From the NCBI RefSeq assembly GCF_034092415.1, contig NZ_CP139304.1:248001-312000 (forward strand): a stretch of 64,000 nucleotides of DNA, given 5' to 3'. Of this stretch, positions 9,240 through 16,566 are shown one piece after another. The position numbers and the translations under genes are program-made. Position 1 is the stretch's first letter, and each line of letters opens with the position of its first letter. The notes under the pieces were generated by a model, which was not told the DNA's origin, ran no database searches, and saw only the letters and a program-made list of their open reading frames with translations. Origin of the DNA: Prochlorococcus sp. MIT 1341 (GTDB lineage: Bacteria; Cyanobacteriota; Cyanobacteriia; PCC-6307; Cyanobiaceae).

Positions 9240-10438
9240 GTAGCTTATCGATCTCGACCCCTTCAATTCATAAAACTCTTATTGGAGTAATTGGCGGTGG
9301 CCAACTAGCTCAAATGCTTGTTGAAGCAGCGATTATTCGTGATGTCAATGTGGTTGTTCAAACTGGATCTATAGAAGATCCTGCTACCGCTAAGGCCACA
9401 AAACTAGTTCTGGCGAACCCTATTGATGCTGTTGCTACTCGAGATTTGGTAAAACATTGCAAAGGAGTGACTTTTGAAAACGAATGGATAAATGTTCGAA
9501 AATTGCGCTCATTGGAACAAGAAGGTGCAACTTTTTACCCTGCCTTAACGGCAATTGAGCCTTTAATAGACAAGATTTCGCAGCGTTTATTACTTCAGAA
9601 GTTAAATATTCCAGGGCCAAAATGGACCAGTCTTGCTTCGATCATAGATCACCCAATAGAACTTCCCCCAGGCTGGACATATCCTGTTATGGCAAAGGCT
9701 ACTAAGGGAGGATATGACGGGAAAGGAACCAGGGTCATAGAAGATTCGAATGATTTAGAAACTCTCCTACGTTCTGTAAATCAAAACCATTGGTTTTTAG
9801 AAAGCTGGGTTCCTTATGAAAATGAGTTAGCTCTTGTCTGTAGTCGAGATAGAGCGGGGACAATACGGACTTTCCCTTTAGTTGAAACCCATCAGACAAA
9901 TCAAGTTTGTGATTGGGTTCTAGCTCCTGCTGAAGTTAACCACTCAGTTGAGGTACTTGCCTATAACATTGCTTGTTCCTTATTAACAGAACTTGATTAT
10001 GTGGGTGTATTAGGGATTGAGTTTTTCTACGGATCGAAAGGATTGCTTGTTAATGAAATTGCTCCACGCACCCATAACTCTGGCCATTTTTCCATAGAAG
10101 CCTGTAATAGCAGCCAATTTGATCAACAACTATGCATCTCAGCGGACTTAGTCCCACCCAATCCAGAGCTAGTTCATCCTGGAGCTCTGATGGTTAATTT
10201 ATTAGGTTTACCAAAAGGAAATTTCAAACCTTTAAAACAACGTCTTTTGGAATTAGAGGCATTGGACAATTCCTTTCTTCATTGGTATGGCAAGGAAAAG
10301 GAAATATTTGCCAGGAAGCTCGGTCATGTCACTGTGTTGTTACAGGGGAAAGATTCAATGTCTCGTCGACGAGAAGCTGAAAGTGCAATCCAGGCAATCC
10401 GATCTATATGGCCACCATTAAATATGAATTCCCTCTAA
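9236..10438 (+). CDS. purK: 5-(carboxyamino)imidazole ribonucleotide synthase
   Basis: ATP-grasp enzyme that carboxylates AIR to N5-CAIR in purine synthesis. The N-terminal IGVIGGGQLAQML (from about residue 17), PVMAKATKGGYDGKGT in the ATP-grasp domain, and EIAPRTHNSGHFSIEAC near the end are diagnostic. Length (400 aa) is normal. It is immediately followed by a structured RNA; in cyanobacteria 6S RNA has been reported next to and cotranscribed with purK. Confidence 0.96.
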   Translation: MSSLSISTPSIHKTLIGVIGGGQLAQMLVEAAIIRDVNVVVQTGSIEDPATAKATKLVLANPIDAVATRDLVKHCKGVTFENEWINVRKLRSLEQEGATFYPALTAIEPLIDKISQRLLLQKLNIPGPKWTSLASIIDHPIELPPGWTYPVMAKATKGGYDGKGTRVIEDSNDLETLLRSVNQNHWFLESWVPYENELALVCSRDRAGTIRTFPLVETHQTNQVCDWVLAPAEVNHSVEVLAYNIACSLLTELDYVGVLGIEFFYGSKGLLVNEIAPRTHNSGHFSIEACNSSQFDQQLCISADLVPPNPELVHPGALMVNLLGLPKGNFKPLKQRLLELEALDNSFLHWYGKEKEIFARKLGHVTVLLQGKDSMSRRREAESAIQAIRSIWPPLNMNSL

Positions 10439-10467
10439 ATTAGCAAAGGCTGTTGTGTTGGTGATGG

Positions 10468-10690
10468 CCTTTTCTAGTGCTCTGATCTGACTCTCTTTCG
10501 ACTTGAGGTTTCTGTCGTGACAGTGACGTAGACCGATCTTGCATCGGAAACGAAGCTCCACTTTGCGACCTCTTCTGGTTTCTCCAGGTCGATGCTGCTG
10601 GGGTCACATGGCACAGCGGTCCACTAGGTCCATAAGAGCTGCGGCAAGGAACAATCCTCCCAAGTTCGGACCTAGTGTCATTTAAATTTT
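10468..10690 (+). ncRNA. ssrS: Structured RNA downstream of purK, probable 6S RNA
   Basis: The stretch after the purK stop is clearly richer in G and C than the surrounding intergenic DNA and is packed with complementary segments. Examples: CACTAGGTCC (10622-10631) with GGACCTAGTG (10669-10678); CCGAT/ATCGG around 10533-10546; CTGT (10512-10515) with ACAG (10613-10616) and GTGAC (10517-10521) with GTCAC (10603-10607), which form a long hairpin around a CTGG/CCAG tip; CTAGTG (10474-10479) can also pair with CACTAG (10622-10627). A long irregular hairpin with bubbles is what 6S RNA looks like, and the purK linkage is known for cyanobacterial 6S (Yfr7/6Sa). I could not align it to a known sequence; strand and ends are inferred. 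Confidence 0.55.
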
Positions 10691-11132
10691 TATCAATCAA
10701 ATTATGTGTCTATACGGAATAGTATTTAAGTATATTCAATGCTTAAGAAGACAGAATAGTGCGAAATAGTGCGAATGATTAGTTAAATTCATCACTTAAT
10801 TCCGAACAAATTAATTTTAATAAACTAATTGATTTACTAGGTTAAAGGCATAGGTACTAATTTCATTGTATAAGTTGATTGCGTTTCTACTCAATATATA
10901 ATAGCATTTTTCTACCTTAGATTTATCCTATAAGTTCTTAGGATAGTTTAAATACTTAGTAATAAGCAAGAATATCACTTAAATAAAAGAGCATTATGAC
11001 CTGCGCATAAACACTCCCGTGTTAACACTGATTTACAGATGTCGACTTTTGTAGGTAGACCGGATTAGTAATCTATTTTTATTGATCTATTCTTTCCCAT
11101 GCTTTTCCCTTTAACGACAACAGGTTAGTTTT
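10691..11132. other. Intergenic region without a supported gene
   Basis: About 440 AT-rich bases. Seen in it: two tandem copies of AATAGTGCGA (10755-10774), a 7-bp inverted repeat TATCCTA/TAGGATA (10924-10945), and the palindromic cluster AACACTCCCGTGTTAACAC (11010-11028). No reading frame of note. It could contain the promoter of the small gene at 11133 and the end of the RNA upstream. Confidence 0.6.
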
Positions 11133-11366
11133 ATGGAAGCCCCAAAACCTATGTTTACAAAAACATCAGCATCACATCCACATGATGAGAGGTCTCATGA
11201 TACATTTCGAGATCGACGGAGAAGTGAGATGAAACGAAGGTTTCTTTTGTTACAGGCGAGACGTTCAAATTTAGAGAGAGAACTAGATTCTATTAAATTA
11301 TCCCTTATTTCACTAGATAAACAAATGAAACACTATGCCGCATATGAACAGTTGACGATAGGTTAG
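11133..11366 (+). CDS. Small basic coiled-coil protein, unknown function
   Basis: A 77-residue soluble, charged protein. Residues 1-25 look disordered with several His and Ser, followed by a basic helix RDRRRSEMKRRFLLLQARRSNLERELDSI that should form a coiled coil. No domain is recognised. The codon pattern and Arg/Glu-rich composition look like a real gene rather than AT-rich noise. It stands alone behind a long leader region. Confidence 0.6.
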   Translation: MEAPKPMFTKTSASHPHDERSHDTFRDRRRSEMKRRFLLLQARRSNLERELDSIKLSLISLDKQMKHYAAYEQLTIG

Positions 11367-11447
11367 TCATATATTTATTAAGTTAATAGATTATTAGTAT
11401 TAATTAATAGGTTAATCACAATTTTGTTAAATTAATTTACTCATTTC

Positions 11448-11633
11448 TTAAAGTGGCTTTCCAGATATATATATGTGAAATTGAGGATTTAGCCAATAAA
11501 TACTTACGTAATACATAAGCATAATATTTAAACCTATTATCATACTTGTCACAACTACAAACTTCTGATCATTTTGCTGTGGCAGTGAAAGCTGAGATGT
11601 CTTGATTTGAATTTGTTGTTTCTTGTTATTCAT
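11448..11633 (-). CDS. Possible small single-span membrane protein
   Basis: A 61-residue frame with a polar, Gln- and Lys-rich N-terminus and one hydrophobic segment (FVVVTSMIIGLNIMLMYYV) followed by a short tail. No family is recognised. The topology is plausible for a small membrane peptide, and small genes of this kind are common beside hli genes, but there is no independent support. Confidence 0.4.
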   Translation of the reverse strand: MNNKKQQIQIKTSQLSLPQQNDQKFVVVTSMIIGLNIMLMYYVSIYWLNPQFHIYISGKPL

Positions 11634-11858
11634 TAAAATTTTGCTCTAATAGTAAGAATAAAAAATATAGAAATATTGAATATAAGCAGTTTTTGCTTAT
11701 ATTCAATAGAATCTTATTTCATTAATTAAGCTTTGTACTTTCGATTGGTTAATCATTTATATGTTCTATAACCTGATTAACCTTTTTTCTTGTATAGCTT
11801 GTTAACAAGCTGCTTAATTGGTTTGAAAGGATTTAGTTCCATTTTTTTTTGGGGGAGA

Positions 11859-11903
11859 AAATAATTTCCCCATAATATTTATGGGGAAATTATTTGATTA
11901 GTG
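11859..11903 (-). terminator. Strong terminator hairpin after the leftmost hli gene
   Basis: A perfect 14-bp stem (11859-11872 with 11882-11895, plus one more pair) encloses a short AT-rich loop; each arm carries four C/G pairs flanked by AAATAATTT/AAATTATTT. On the minus strand it is reached just after the stop codon of the 35-aa hli gene and is followed by a T-rich run, so it is likely to end the hli transcript. The symmetry means it could also act on plus-strand transcription. Confidence 0.75.
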
Positions 11904-11906
11904 TTC

Positions 11907-12014
11907 CTAGAAAATGCCTGGAAGAATTTGCCCTGTTAAGGCATAGGTTCCTAGAGCAGCTACGATTCCTATCATGGCGAAACGGCCATTTTGAATTTCA
12001 GCGTTTTCGTTCAT
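11907..12014 (-). CDS. hli: High-light-inducible protein (Hli), 35 residues
   Basis: A one-helix chlorophyll-binding stress protein of the Lhc superfamily that sits in the thylakoid and protects photosystems. The frame encodes MNENAEIQNGRFAMIGIVAA followed by a hydrophobic helix and the TGQILPGIF ending shared with the two Hli proteins to its right. The conserved ExxNGRFAMIG chlorophyll-binding motif occupies most of the N-terminal half. At 35 aa it is one of the shortest possible members. It ends just before a strong hairpin terminator. Confidence 0.88.
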   Translation of the reverse strand: MNENAEIQNGRFAMIGIVAALGTYALTGQILPGIF

Positions 12015-12100
12015 TTTGTTAGAGATTTTTGTGAATAGATTTAGACAAATCATTCAATTACCTTTTAGTAATCATTTGACTGCCCTGTAGAGCTAATGAC

Positions 12101-12118
12101 CTGACAATGATTTGTCAG
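12101..12118. repeat. Perfect 7-bp hairpin between hli genes
   Basis: CTGACAA and TTGTCAG flank a TGAT loop in the 162-base gap between two hli genes. It has no clear T-tract on the minus strand, so it may be a processing or stability element, or a partial attenuator between the hli genes, rather than a terminator. Confidence 0.5.
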
Positions 12119-12176
12119 CTTTAATTGGCTCTTTTTGTTTTTTACTGGAATCAGTAATCTTCCTGGAATTTGTTAA

Positions 12177-12380
12177 TTAAAAAATTCCAGGAAGTATCTG
12201 ACCTGTAGTTGCATATGCACCTAATGCTGCAACAAAACCGATCATTGCCCAACGGGAATTGGCAATTTCTGCTTCTTTCGCATAACCGGAGTAGTTGGGA
12301 TCCTGGTAGGGACGCGATTCAATCGCGAACATGTTTTGTCTCCCACCTTCTTCAGTTGTTATATATGGTGATGAGTTCAT
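12177..12380 (-). CDS. hli: High-light-inducible protein (Hli), 67 residues
   Basis: One-helix chlorophyll-binding stress protein of the thylakoid membrane. A soluble N-terminus of about 35 residues leads to the ligand motif EIANSRWAMIGF, a single hydrophobic helix and the C-terminal TGQILPGIF shared by this local Hli group. The gene begins only eleven bases after the end of the hli gene to its right, so both are probably on one mRNA driven from the HLR1-containing promoter. Confidence 0.92.
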   Translation of the reverse strand: MNSSPYITTEEGGRQNMFAIESRPYQDPNYSGYAKEAEIANSRWAMIGFVAALGAYATTGQILPGIF

Positions 12381-12391
12381 AGCAGTAGTTA

Positions 12392-12535
12392 CTAAACCAC
12401 CCCTGGAATGATTTGTCCTGTTGTTAGATAAGCTCCAACAGCAGCCCAGAAACCCATCATTGCTGCCCAGCCGTTGACACGCTCGGCAATGATTTTTTGC
12501 TCCTCGACCTTAGGTTGATTTTTAGAGACTTGCAC
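12392..12535 (-). CDS. hli: High-light-inducible protein (Hli), GTG start
   Basis: A roughly 47-residue Hli with the motif ERVNGWAAMMGFWAAVGAYL and the ending TGQIIPGVV. The frame is open to an ATG at 12652, but I choose the GTG at 12535: it is preceded by AAGAGG at the right spacing, gives the usual Hli length, and leaves the HLR1 promoter site upstream rather than inside the gene. It is first in an apparent hli operon. The Trp in NGWAAMMG replaces the more usual Arg-Phe, a variant seen in some Hli groups. Confidence 0.88.
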   Translation of the reverse strand: MQVSKNQPKVEEQKIIAERVNGWAAMMGFWAAVGAYLTTGQIIPGVV

Positions 12536-12585
12536 TTTTAACCTCTTTTTGGTGATTAATGTGAATGGCCTGAACTGATCCGGCC

Positions 12586-12601
12586 TGTAAAGAACTGTAA
12601 C
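12586..12601 (-). promoter_or_regulatory. HLR1-type direct repeat (RpaB site) upstream of hli
   Basis: Read on the minus strand this is GTTACA, four bases, TTTACA, matching the cyanobacterial HLR1 consensus (G/T)TTACA-N4-(G/T)TTACA bound by the response regulator RpaB at light-stress genes. It lies about 50 bases before the GTG start of the first hli gene, which is the expected target. The motif match is exact to the half-sites; binding is inferred. Confidence 0.7.
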
Positions 12602-13002
12602 GCACTTTATTGAGAAGCGTGACATGTTTTCAAAGATATTTTCTAAATACATATCAAATACCCCTTTATTACCTCTTATTGCAACGAGTTTTAATTTATA
12701 TTTGGGCTTATATTTCTACAAATGACTTGCCAATTGCAGAATTAACTTCCTTATTAGCCCCACTTTGTAAGGTTTAATCTACAAAATAACTCCTTTGGTT
12801 ACCTTTTTAATCGCTAATTTTGAACCGATACATATTTAGAAGTTGCCTTTCAGCCGGTGAATTTTGTTAAAGATATCGTTAACTCTGTCGTTATTTCTAT
12901 TGACTTGTATTTAACAGAGTTCATATAACCCATAGCGTAGCCTTTTAAAGTTCCTTGCTGGACTAGGGTTTAATGTAGTTTTATCCCGCTCAAGGCTTTT
13001 CC
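12602..13002. other. Divergent intergenic region between hli and the 109-aa gene
   Basis: About 400 bases without a convincing gene. It holds the upstream part of the hli control region and, near its right end, a good sigma-70-type promoter for the rightward gene (listed separately), which sits in an 8-bp inverted repeat AACTCTGT (12881-12888) / ACAGAGTT (12914-12921). Confidence 0.6.
12900..12929 (+). promoter_or_regulatory. Predicted sigma-70-type promoter
   Basis: TTGACT (12900-12905) and TATAAC (12924-12929) are separated by 18 bases, so transcription should start near 12936, about 67 bases before the ATG at 13003. An inverted repeat, AACTCTGT and ACAGAGTT, brackets the -35 box and could be an operator. 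Prediction from consensus only. Confidence 0.55.
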
Positions 13003-13332
13003 ATGTCAGAGCCAGATGTTGTCTATGTGCTAATAGCGCCTGTAGGCCAATTAAGTGCTAATGGCCAGTTAAGGGAGACTGTTAAAGAGAGAAGAAATCG
13101 TCAAGGAGACGACGTCGCTTTTTGGTATCTCTCTCCTGAGTTGGTTAAGCAATTCCAACTTTCGGTCAAAGATGTCGAAGGGGTTGTGGCTACCGAGTTG
13201 ACCGCGATAAATTGGCTGAAATTACGTCTAGGAGGTGAATGTTTCAACGCTCAGCTGGACATAGAAAAGCTACGCGCTCTAGCAACTGAATTACCGCCTC
13301 CTCCAATCACTAGAGATATAGCTTGTAAGTAG
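13003..13332 (+). CDS. Conserved hypothetical protein beside ferredoxin
   Basis: A 109-residue soluble protein that begins MSEPDVVYVLIAPVG and contains VAFWYLSPELVKQF and an ELTAINWLKLRLGG helix. It has no recognised catalytic motif and no membrane segment. It is placed 25 bases ahead of a 2Fe-2S ferredoxin gene, behind a good promoter, suggesting a shared transcript and perhaps a role linked to that electron carrier. The regular composition makes a real gene likely. Confidence 0.75.
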   Translation: MSEPDVVYVLIAPVGQLSANGQLRETVKERRNRQGDDVAFWYLSPELVKQFQLSVKDVEGVVATELTAINWLKLRLGGECFNAQLDIEKLRALATELPPPPITRDIACK

Positions 13333-13357
13333 AAATTTTCTTGCCACTAATGTTGAT

Positions 13358-13723
13358 ATGACACTTCGACACAAAATCACAGTCCATCATCGACAGGAAG
13401 GTCGAACCATAGTCCTTGAAGTCCCTGATGGCGAAGAAATTCTTCGTTATTTCGAATCCAAAGGTGAAACCCTTCCTTTCTCTTGTAGAAATGGTTGTTG
13501 TACTACCTGCGCTGTTCGAATTTTGAAGGGGGAGATGGACCCTACTTCTGGGATTGGATTGTCTTCTCAAATGTGCGACCGTGGTTACGGTTTGCTATGT
13601 GTAGCAAAAGCCTATGGCCCCCTTGAGGTCGAAACTCAAGACGAAGATGAGGTCTATGAAATGCAATTTGGTAAGCAATTTAGAGAAATTAAGTCCAAAA
13701 AAGGTAATCCATTTGATATGTAA
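13358..13723 (+). CDS. 2Fe-2S plant-type ferredoxin with C-terminal extension
   Basis: Soluble one-electron carrier of the chloroplast type. Cluster ligands are C43, C48, C51 (CRNGCCTTC, C-x4-C-x2-C) and C81. The usual Ser before the second ligand is Cys here (C47). The protein is 121 aa; the tail after about residue 95 (EDEVYEMQFGKQF...) is longer than in photosynthetic PetF, resembling the FdC-type ferredoxins whose partners differ from those of PetF. It probably shares a transcript with the preceding gene. Assignment to the FdC group is inference. Confidence 0.88.
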   Translation: MTLRHKITVHHRQEGRTIVLEVPDGEEILRYFESKGETLPFSCRNGCCTTCAVRILKGEMDPTSGIGLSSQMCDRGYGLLCVAKAYGPLEVETQDEDEVYEMQFGKQFREIKSKKGNPFDM

Positions 13724-13824
13724 ACCATTCTGTTGTTAATTTCATTAACTTAGTAATCTTTCTTCAAAAAAACTTCACTTTAAATATAGATAGTGATATA
13801 TATTAAACACTTCTTCAACTAAAT

Positions 13825-14868
13825 TTATCCATATCTAACGGCTGAGGTTTTTTCCATTGGAAGAGCAAACTGTCTTAAGATTAAAGAGACAAACTTTGCC
13901 ATTGCAACTGGTTTAGAGAGACCTGAACTTTTTCTCCAGTTCCTAAATGATTCAAGGATTTTCAACCGCATTTCTAGAAACCTTCCGTCTTCAAAGTTGT
14001 ATACCCATGGGAAGGCATTCTTGGAAGTGTTATTTGTTTGTTTGATTACTTCTTCATCAAATAGAACAGGGTCAATGTCTAATAACTCATAAAATTCTCC
14101 TCTCTCGCAGACAGTAAGAGTATGAGTAAGAAATACTGTCCAGAGGAAGAAACGACTTAGTATTTTTCCTCTAATGCCTTTAGTCATTCCTGGCCAGCAC
14201 CTCATCATCATATTTATACAGTCTCCATGCCGATTTTCATCTTGGCACCAAGGCTCAAAAAAGTCGAATAGAGGGGCACATGCCTTGTCCGGGTTTGCTT
14301 TGAGGTGTCGGTTGATCAAAATATATCTCCAATATCCAATTTTTTCAGATAGATATAATGAGTAAAGAACCCAACTTAGAGGGAAAAATGTTGCAGCCCT
14401 TTTCTTAGGGAGGTTGGGCAGGTCAATATTGATTCCCTCTGCTTTGAGTGCTCTACCAAGGAATCCAGCATGCCTTGCTTCATCTCTAGCTAAGAACTGG
14501 AAAAATTGACCTAATTCTTTTTGACCAGCTTTTTTGAATCTGTTTGAAATCTCCTTAAATAGAAGGAAACCAGAGAATTCAGAGACTACTGAACGTACTA
14601 AATAGCTTTCATAGACTGATTTGTCTTCCGGGGAAAGTTCGTTAAGACGTTCTAGCGAGGCTTTCCTGTCAAAATGTTTGAGATTGTAGTCAGCCTCCAT
14701 CTCTTTGAACATAGCCTCAAAGTCTGATCGGGCTATTTCGAGATTGGTCTTTGCAGCTTTATCAAATTCTGTTGTATAGAAACGAGGTGTTAGAAGGTTC
14801 TCGTCTAGATGAGGGGGCAGCTCGTTCCTTCCCAAAGTAGGAGGGGCACTAGAAGCAGTTGCTGTCAT
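13825..14868 (-). CDS. acsF: Mg-protoporphyrin IX monomethyl ester oxidative cyclase
   Basis: Di-iron, oxygen-dependent enzyme that builds the isocyclic ring of chlorophyll. The two carboxylate-bridged iron motifs are E130-x-x-H133 (DEARHAGF) and E211-x-x-H214 (DENRHGD); the TPRFYTTEF stretch near residue 27 is also typical. Length (347 aa) is normal. It is convergent with the ferredoxin gene about 100 bases away; ferredoxin can supply electrons to the cyclase, so the proximity is suggestive, though not proof of a link. Confidence 0.96.
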   Translation of the reverse strand: MTATASSAPPTLGRNELPPHLDENLLTPRFYTTEFDKAAKTNLEIARSDFEAMFKEMEADYNLKHFDRKASLERLNELSPEDKSVYESYLVRSVVSEFSGFLLFKEISNRFKKAGQKELGQFFQFLARDEARHAGFLGRALKAEGINIDLPNLPKKRAATFFPLSWVLYSLYLSEKIGYWRYILINRHLKANPDKACAPLFDFFEPWCQDENRHGDCINMMMRCWPGMTKGIRGKILSRFFLWTVFLTHTLTVCERGEFYELLDIDPVLFDEEVIKQTNNTSKNAFPWVYNFEDGRFLEMRLKILESFRNWRKSSGLSKPVAMAKFVSLILRQFALPMEKTSAVRYG

Positions 14869-15017
14869 TGCTTTTCTCTATCCGATCTCTGATTCTATGC
14901 CCTTAGGTCTGTTTATTGAGCATTTCAATAACTAGCTACATAATTTATGCCCACGCTGCTGTGAGATGTTTGCTTCTTTTTGAAAGTCCCCTTTAACTAA
15001 AAAAGTTTATTCTGATT

Positions 15018-15136
15018 TCAGAACTAAGGGAGGTGGTGGCTCTTAGCTTGTAAAGCTCCCTTTAAGCTTTGTGGTTACAAGGTATTTAATTGGTATCAGT
15101 GCTTCGTAAGGCATTCTAAATGCCTTTATTTATTTT
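15018..15136 (+). ncRNA. Candidate orphan small RNA with its own terminator
   Basis: On the plus strand a -10-like TATTCT at 15008-15013 is followed by AAGGGAG (15026-15032) that can pair with CTCCCTT (15056-15062), and then by a terminator with an 8-bp stem at 15108-15126. No reading frame fits this interval and both neighbouring genes run leftward, so the terminator is otherwise unexplained. It does not show the motif of Yfr1. Predicted from structure only. Confidence 0.4.
15108..15136 (+). terminator. Rho-independent terminator without an upstream gene
   Basis: AAGGCATT (15108-15115) and AATGCCTT (15119-15126) form a perfect 8-bp stem with a three-base loop, followed by TATTTATTTT. On the plus strand the nearest upstream protein gene in the right direction is the ferredoxin more than 1.3 kb away, across the leftward acsF. 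Confidence 0.65.
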
Positions 15137-15237
15137 CTTCTTAGATTGGTATTTCATCATAGGAATGAGACAAACCCTCACTCCAAAATAGAAATCATCA
15201 GGATGTCCTTAGTTCCCTGTATAAAGCATAAACTACT

Positions 15238-15438
15238 TTAACTATCTACTGATAAAGTGGAATTTTCCTTTTTTCGTCGAAGTTCGTGCATACCTTCAAG
15301 TTCATTGTAGACAGCCATCAATTTTTTCTGAACTGAGTCCATATTCTCCAAATTCTTTATTGCCTTCATAGCGTTAAGAAGATTTTCTTTGGCTTCGATC
15401 AGAAGCCGGCATTCGGTACTCCCAGGCTCATATGACAT
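15238..15438 (-). CDS. Small helical protein, unknown function
   Basis: A 66-residue frame with a strongly helical pattern (ECRLLIEAKENLLNAMKAIKNLENMDSVQKKLMAVYNEL) that could form a coiled coil or helical hairpin. No family is recognised. Its overall character (short, charged, helix-turn-helix hairpin) resembles the small proteins at 15638 and 23068. Reasonable codon use supports a real gene, but function is unknown. Confidence 0.5.
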   Translation of the reverse strand: MSYEPGSTECRLLIEAKENLLNAMKAIKNLENMDSVQKKLMAVYNELEGMHELRRKKENSTLSVDS

Positions 15439-15637
15439 CGATAAAGGAATTCGTTGTTATCCACACAATTTATCGAAGTATGTTTGTGTTTGCAGTGACT
15501 AGCGATACATACCCATAAAGAGCTAAAGGCTTTGCTAGGCCTTTATGTCGAAGAGTTGAGGTCATTAGCCTGTTGATTGCAGTTCTTGTTCTTTCGCATG
15601 ATTTAGTAATCTTTTCTAAATTGACAGTCATTGAGTA

Positions 15638-15841
15638 ATGTCAACCAGTAAGAGAGAAGAGGTCTGCTCTCATTTGCGGCATATTCGCCGAGAACTTCGG
15701 GATTTAGACCAGATGCTTAAAGACGATGGCTTACTGCCAGAGGTTACAGAGTTGAAGGAGGTACATGCTTCTCTGGAAGCCTTGTATCAACTACTTGCTG
15801 GAAAGACGAAGAAAAAGCCAAAACCTCAGTTTGACGACTAA
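15638..15841 (+). CDS. Small coiled-coil protein, paralogue of the 23.1-kb gene
   Basis: A 67-residue charged protein: helix 1 HLRHIRRELRDLDQMLKDDG, a short LLPEVTEL turn, helix 2 KEVHASLEALYQLL, then a Lys-rich tail. The gene at 23068 encodes the same plan, with LRKELRDM matching IRRELRDLD and a similar Lys-rich end. No function is known to me. The shared architecture in two separate loci supports this being a genuine family. Confidence 0.65.
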   Translation: MSTSKREEVCSHLRHIRRELRDLDQMLKDDGLLPEVTELKEVHASLEALYQLLAGKTKKKPKPQFDD

Positions 15842-16129
15842 GGATAAAGACATAAATCAGTCAATCAAGCAGATTGTCGGATTGTGTTTAGTTGACTTTC
15901 CTTCGCTGACCATTATGGGAGCTCTTTGTTTACATGTGGGCAATCCAGATTATTTCTATATTTCCACGAATATCTTTACATTATCGTTTCCCTATTGTTT
16001 ATAGTCTTTATAAAGTAATTGCTAATATCAGTACGTTTATCTCATGAATGATTATACACAGGAATCTACTAATATATAATTAAATTTACTTCGACTAGCC
16101 TTTGTTTATGCCGTTACTCAAGTTTTGAT

Positions 16130-16426
16130 TTAATTCATTCGCTTCATTCTCATATTGTAATAAAACCAATACCATGTTGGCAAAGTTATAAAGAAGCCTA
16201 TTAATGCTATATAGCTTTGTGTTGTTTCCCAGGCTTTACGTTGGCACAAGTCTTTAACTTCGTGTTTTGAGGTAACAGGTATTTCTTTGTTTAATTCCCG
16301 ACATATATTTAGCCCATGTAGGCCAAAGACTCCATAAGTTATCGCTGTAGGAACTGTTGCTAACCAAATTGCTAATATTAGATTCCCTAACATTAGTCTT
16401 AGGTTTTCTTTTTTGGAAATTGTCAT
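16130..16426 (-). CDS. Small two-span membrane protein, unknown function
   Basis: A 98-residue protein with a first hydrophobic segment at about residues 12-36 (LMLGNLILAIWLATVPTAITYG), a polar loop containing cysteines at CRELN and LCQRK, and a second segment at about 70-90 (SYIALIGFFITLPTWYWFYY). The two loop cysteines could pair if the loop is lumenal or periplasmic. No family is recognised. Confidence 0.55.
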   Translation of the reverse strand: MTISKKENLRLMLGNLILAIWLATVPTAITYGVFGLHGLNICRELNKEIPVTSKHEVKDLCQRKAWETTQSYIALIGFFITLPTWYWFYYNMRMKRMN

Positions 16427-16566
16427 GAGTCTTGCGAACCAGACTTCATGTTATCTGCGAAAGAGCATGACTTCATGTTGTGTGATTCTTCAACGAAGCT
16501 TGGCCCCCTTCGAAAGTTTGCTTGAATAGCTTTTCGCTGTCTCCCTTGATATTTCAGAAGAGAGAC

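Larger units (their letters stand above)
14869..15237. other. Intergenic region with a probable small RNA
   Basis: About 370 bases between two leftward genes. The left end should hold the acsF promoter. The middle carries a plus-strand hairpin region and terminator described separately (about 15018-15136). I see no protein gene in it. Confidence 0.6.

Noticed and set aside
10468-10690. tmRNA, SRP RNA or RNase P RNA instead of 6S
   Set aside because: No TPsiC-type GGTTCGAAT, no tag-peptide frame, no GGAAGGAAGCAGCC, and no RNase P P4 core were found.
10440-10700. 86-residue minus-strand frame across the purK-downstream RNA
   Set aside because: It has no motif, lies over strongly structured sequence and is better explained by a non-coding RNA.
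15765-16004. 79-residue frame overlapping the 15638 gene
   Set aside because: Shadow of the coiled-coil gene in another frame, with no independent sign of coding.
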